Part shown: positions 23,014 through 24,669 of the stretch, in pieces | Layout of the letters: each line of letters begins with the position of its first letter | Numbering within the stretch: position 1 is the first letter of the stretch | NCBI GenBank assembly: GCA_015062085.1 | Contig: SUVI01000039.1 | Coordinates: forward strand, 1 to 24,669 | Direction: 5' to 3' | Source: Planctomycetaceae bacterium | GTDB lineage: Bacteria > Planctomycetota > Planctomycetia > Pirellulales > Thermoguttaceae | DNA: 24,669 nt | The notes under the pieces: generated by a model | The model's input: only the letters and a program-made list of their open reading frames with translations | Databases searched by the model: none | Told to the model about the DNA's origin: nothing | Position numbers and translations under genes: made by a program

Positions 23014-24306
23014 ATGGCAGAAGAAAAAGCGATCCTTTCCATTCGGGGAAAAAACATTGAATTTCCGGTCTACGAAGGCACGGAAGGCGACGTTGCGCTC
23101 GATATTTCGACACTTTACCCGGCACACCGTCTCATGACGTACGATCCGTCGCTCGCCAGTACCGCGGTCTGCCAGAGTACGGTGACGTACATCGACGGCG
23201 AAAAGGGGATCCTGCGCTACCGCGGTATTCCGATCGAGCAGTTCGTCACCGAGCAGCCGAATTTCATTGAGGTCGCGCATCTTCTGCTGACGGGCAATCT
23301 GCCGACGAAAGAAGAAGGAGAGGCTTTCCGGCGCCGTCTGACGGAAAATGAGCTTCTTCCGGAACCGATGCGTCTCCACTTCTCGGAGATCCCGACCACT
23401 GCGCCTCCGATGGCGATCCTCTCAGCTGCGATGAATCAGCTGGCGTGCTACCATCCGGAGTTCATGGAGCTGGACAACGACGACGAATTCATGGAGATCT
23501 CTGCGCGTCTGATCAGCAAGATCCGCACGATCGCGGCGTACATTTACCGAAGGACGCACTGTCTCCCCTTCATGTATCCGAATCCGAATCTTCGCTACGC
23601 AGCCAACTTCCTGCACATGATGTTTTCGCTGCCGTACTCGCAGTACGAGGTCTTGCCGGAGATCGAAGATGCGCTGAACCTGGTCCTGATCCTTCACGCA
23701 GACCACGAGCAGAACTGCTCGGCCGCGACGGTGCGAGTCGTTGCTTCCTCACGCGCCAATCTTTTTGCTTCCTGCGCGGCCGGAATTTGCGCACTTTGGG
23801 GATCTCTGCACGGCGGAGCCAACGTAGCGGTCATGGAAATGCTTGACCGGATCCATCGCGGCGGTCTTTCTGCGGAAGAGTGCCTCAAGATGGCGAAGGA
23901 CAAGAACGATCCGTTCAAGCTCTTTGGTTTCGGACACCGCGTCTACAAAAACTACGATCCGCGCGCCAAGATACTTCGTGCTGCGTGTGACCGCGTGTTC
24001 GCGACGCTGAAACACCAGAACGACCCGCTTCTGAACATTGCGCGCCGTCTGGAAGAACTCGCACTTTCCGATTCGTATTTCATTGACCGGAAACTTTACC
24101 CGAACGTGGACTTTTACTCGGGACTTCTTCTGCGTGCGATGGGGATCCCGACCAACATGTTCACGGTCATGTTTGCGATGGGGCGTCTTCCGGGGTGGAT
24201 CGCGCAGTGGCGAGAGCAGCATCAGGCCAACGGGCGCATCATTCGTCCGCGTCAGATCTACACTGGCAACACGATCTCAGACTACGTTCCGATTGAAGAA
24301 CGGTAA
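23014..24306 (+). CDS. gltA: Citrate synthase (type II-like, hexameric GltA family)
   Basis: 430 aa, the usual length for bacterial GltA. It condenses oxaloacetate with acetyl-CoA to citrate, the entry step of the TCA cycle, in the cytoplasm. The start has GGAGG eight bases upstream. The substrate-binding His231 lies in LHADHEQNCS, catalytic His266 in LWGSLHGGAN, His308 in FGFGHRVYKNYDPR and catalytic Asp366 in NVDFYSG. The C-terminal arginine-containing segment GRIIRPRQIYTG is also present. The N-terminal small domain (about 1-45) and TYIDGEKGILRYRG (58-71) are family-typical. All key residues are present. It is monocistronic between an upstream terminator and a downstream palindromic repeat. 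Confidence 0.97.
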   Translation: MAEEKAILSIRGKNIEFPVYEGTEGDVALDISTLYPAHRLMTYDPSLASTAVCQSTVTYIDGEKGILRYRGIPIEQFVTEQPNFIEVAHLLLTGNLPTKEEGEAFRRRLTENELLPEPMRLHFSEIPTTAPPMAILSAAMNQLACYHPEFMELDNDDEFMEISARLISKIRTIAAYIYRRTHCLPFMYPNPNLRYAANFLHMMFSLPYSQYEVLPEIEDALNLVLILHADHEQNCSAATVRVVASSRANLFASCAAGICALWGSLHGGANVAVMEMLDRIHRGGLSAEECLKMAKDKNDPFKLFGFGHRVYKNYDPRAKILRAACDRVFATLKHQNDPLLNIARRLEELALSDSYFIDRKLYPNVDFYSGLLLRAMGIPTNMFTVMFAMGRLPGWIAQWREQHQANGRIIRPRQIYTGNTISDYVPIEER

Positions 24307-24340
24307 ATTTTCCCAGTTTCCGCGAGACGGAACGAAAAAA

Positions 24341-24372
24341 CACAAAAACACAAAAACACAAAAACACAAAAA
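24341..24372 (+). repeat. 8-bp tandem repeat, four units
   Basis: Four CACAAAAA units lie between the gltA stop and the palindromic repeat. A single related GCACAAAAAC occurs at the same place in R1 and R2 on the opposite strand, so this appears to be a local expansion of part of the repeat element. Confidence 0.9.
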
Positions 24373-24373
24373 A

Positions 24374-24474
24374 AGGTTTAAAAAGTTTTTGAAGAGAGAG
24401 TCTGAGAGGGAAACAATTTTCAAAATGTTTCCCTCTCACGGCCGCGGTCTCTTCGCGGGCAGCCAGTTTGGGAG
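24374..24474. repeat. Inverted copy (R4) of the left-end palindromic repeat
   Basis: The reverse complement matches R2 over roughly 85-90 bases with about one mismatch, including the 12-bp stem GAGAGGGAAACA/TGTTTCCCTCTC (24406-24417 with 24428-24439) and the GCGGCCGTGAG block. It begins about 70 bp after the gltA stop. Relative to its upstream gene it has the same orientation as R1-R3 have to the PPC gene, as expected for a 3'-end element. Confidence 0.92.
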
Positions 24475-24495
24475 TTTCTGTATTCAAGTCAAGGG

Positions 24496-24669
24496 GGTAA
24501 ATTGTCAAAATTTTAATTATTTTAAAAATTTACCTTTTTGCTTGGTTCAGCATTCAAGCTGGGAAGTATTTTCCACTGGGGATCAGGTCAAGGACGAATG
24601 GGGCTTGGACTGATTTTCTCCCCAGTGCTGGCCGGTTTTGAGCATTTGATTCACGATCGTGATCAATTT
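24496..24669. other. Right-edge intergenic DNA with inverted repeats
   Basis: No gene is seen. GGTAAATT/AATTTACC (24496-24534) is followed by TTTTT and could be an AT-rich terminator. A nested pair CACTGGGGA-TCAG / CTGA-TCCCCAGTG spans 24574-24627. A 12-bp palindrome TCACGATCGTGA lies at 24651-24662. The window ends before the context is clear. Confidence 0.5.

Overview
The window looks like chromosomal DNA from a member of the Planctomycetota. The clearest signs are a DUF1549/DUF1553 - DUF1501 - PPC-domain gene set, a large secreted TolB-propeller/c-type-haem protein of the hydrazine-synthase-alpha-like family, and a J-domain-like membrane protein with a C-terminal domain often seen in planctomycetes. 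Coding DNA is GC-rich and GATC is strikingly frequent. No rRNA, tRNA, transposase, phage gene or CRISPR array was seen. The order or family cannot be fixed from this sequence.

Layout. 1-580: two 241-bp tandem copies and one diverged partial copy of a palindromic repeat. 581-6610 (minus strand, transcribed right to left): a Tat-type DUF1549/DUF1553 protein, a DUF1501 protein and a PPC-domain protein. 6825-8514 (plus): aroDE, a fused dehydroquinate dehydratase/shikimate dehydrogenase with its own promoter and a hairpin-rich leader. 8664-11759 (minus): the tri-haem HzsA-like protein. 12082-15051 (minus): an apparent operon of an SDR oxidoreductase, a TE-repeat/BspA-type leucine-rich-repeat protein and a degenerate RtcR-like sigma-54 AAA+ protein, starting at a near-consensus promoter and ending at tandem terminators. 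15088-16071: an AT-richer patch with an orphan four-helix membrane protein. 16072-17532 (minus): a NapH-NapG-like fusion ferredoxin. 17703-19514 (plus): a cupin gene followed by a MoxR ATPase. 19668-22733 (plus): the J-domain-like membrane protein. 23014-24306 (plus): citrate synthase. 24307-24669: an inverted copy of the palindromic repeat from the left end, then further inverted repeats.

Two themes stand out. First, short tandem arrays are unusually dense, with about a dozen loci at periods of 8 to 241 bp. Several start within a few bases of a stop codon and others are in-frame peptide repeats in predicted loops, so the genome seems prone to repeat expansion at sites where it is tolerated. 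Second, the palindromic element occurs downstream of both outermost genes in the same orientation relative to transcription. Its diverged copy differs from the others by paired, compensatory changes in the stem, as expected if an RNA hairpin is maintained.

The best candidate for an undescribed function is the RtcR-like protein at 12082-13188. It keeps the RtcR-type C-terminal DNA-binding region, but it has lost the CARF sensor, the P-loop glycine, the Walker B aspartate, the arginine fingers and the sigma-54 contact loop, and it is co-transcribed with the leucine-rich-repeat gene. Five promoters can be read directly (TTGACA or TTGCAN, 16-17 bp, TAAAAT or TATAAT), giving a usable sigma-70-type consensus for this organism.
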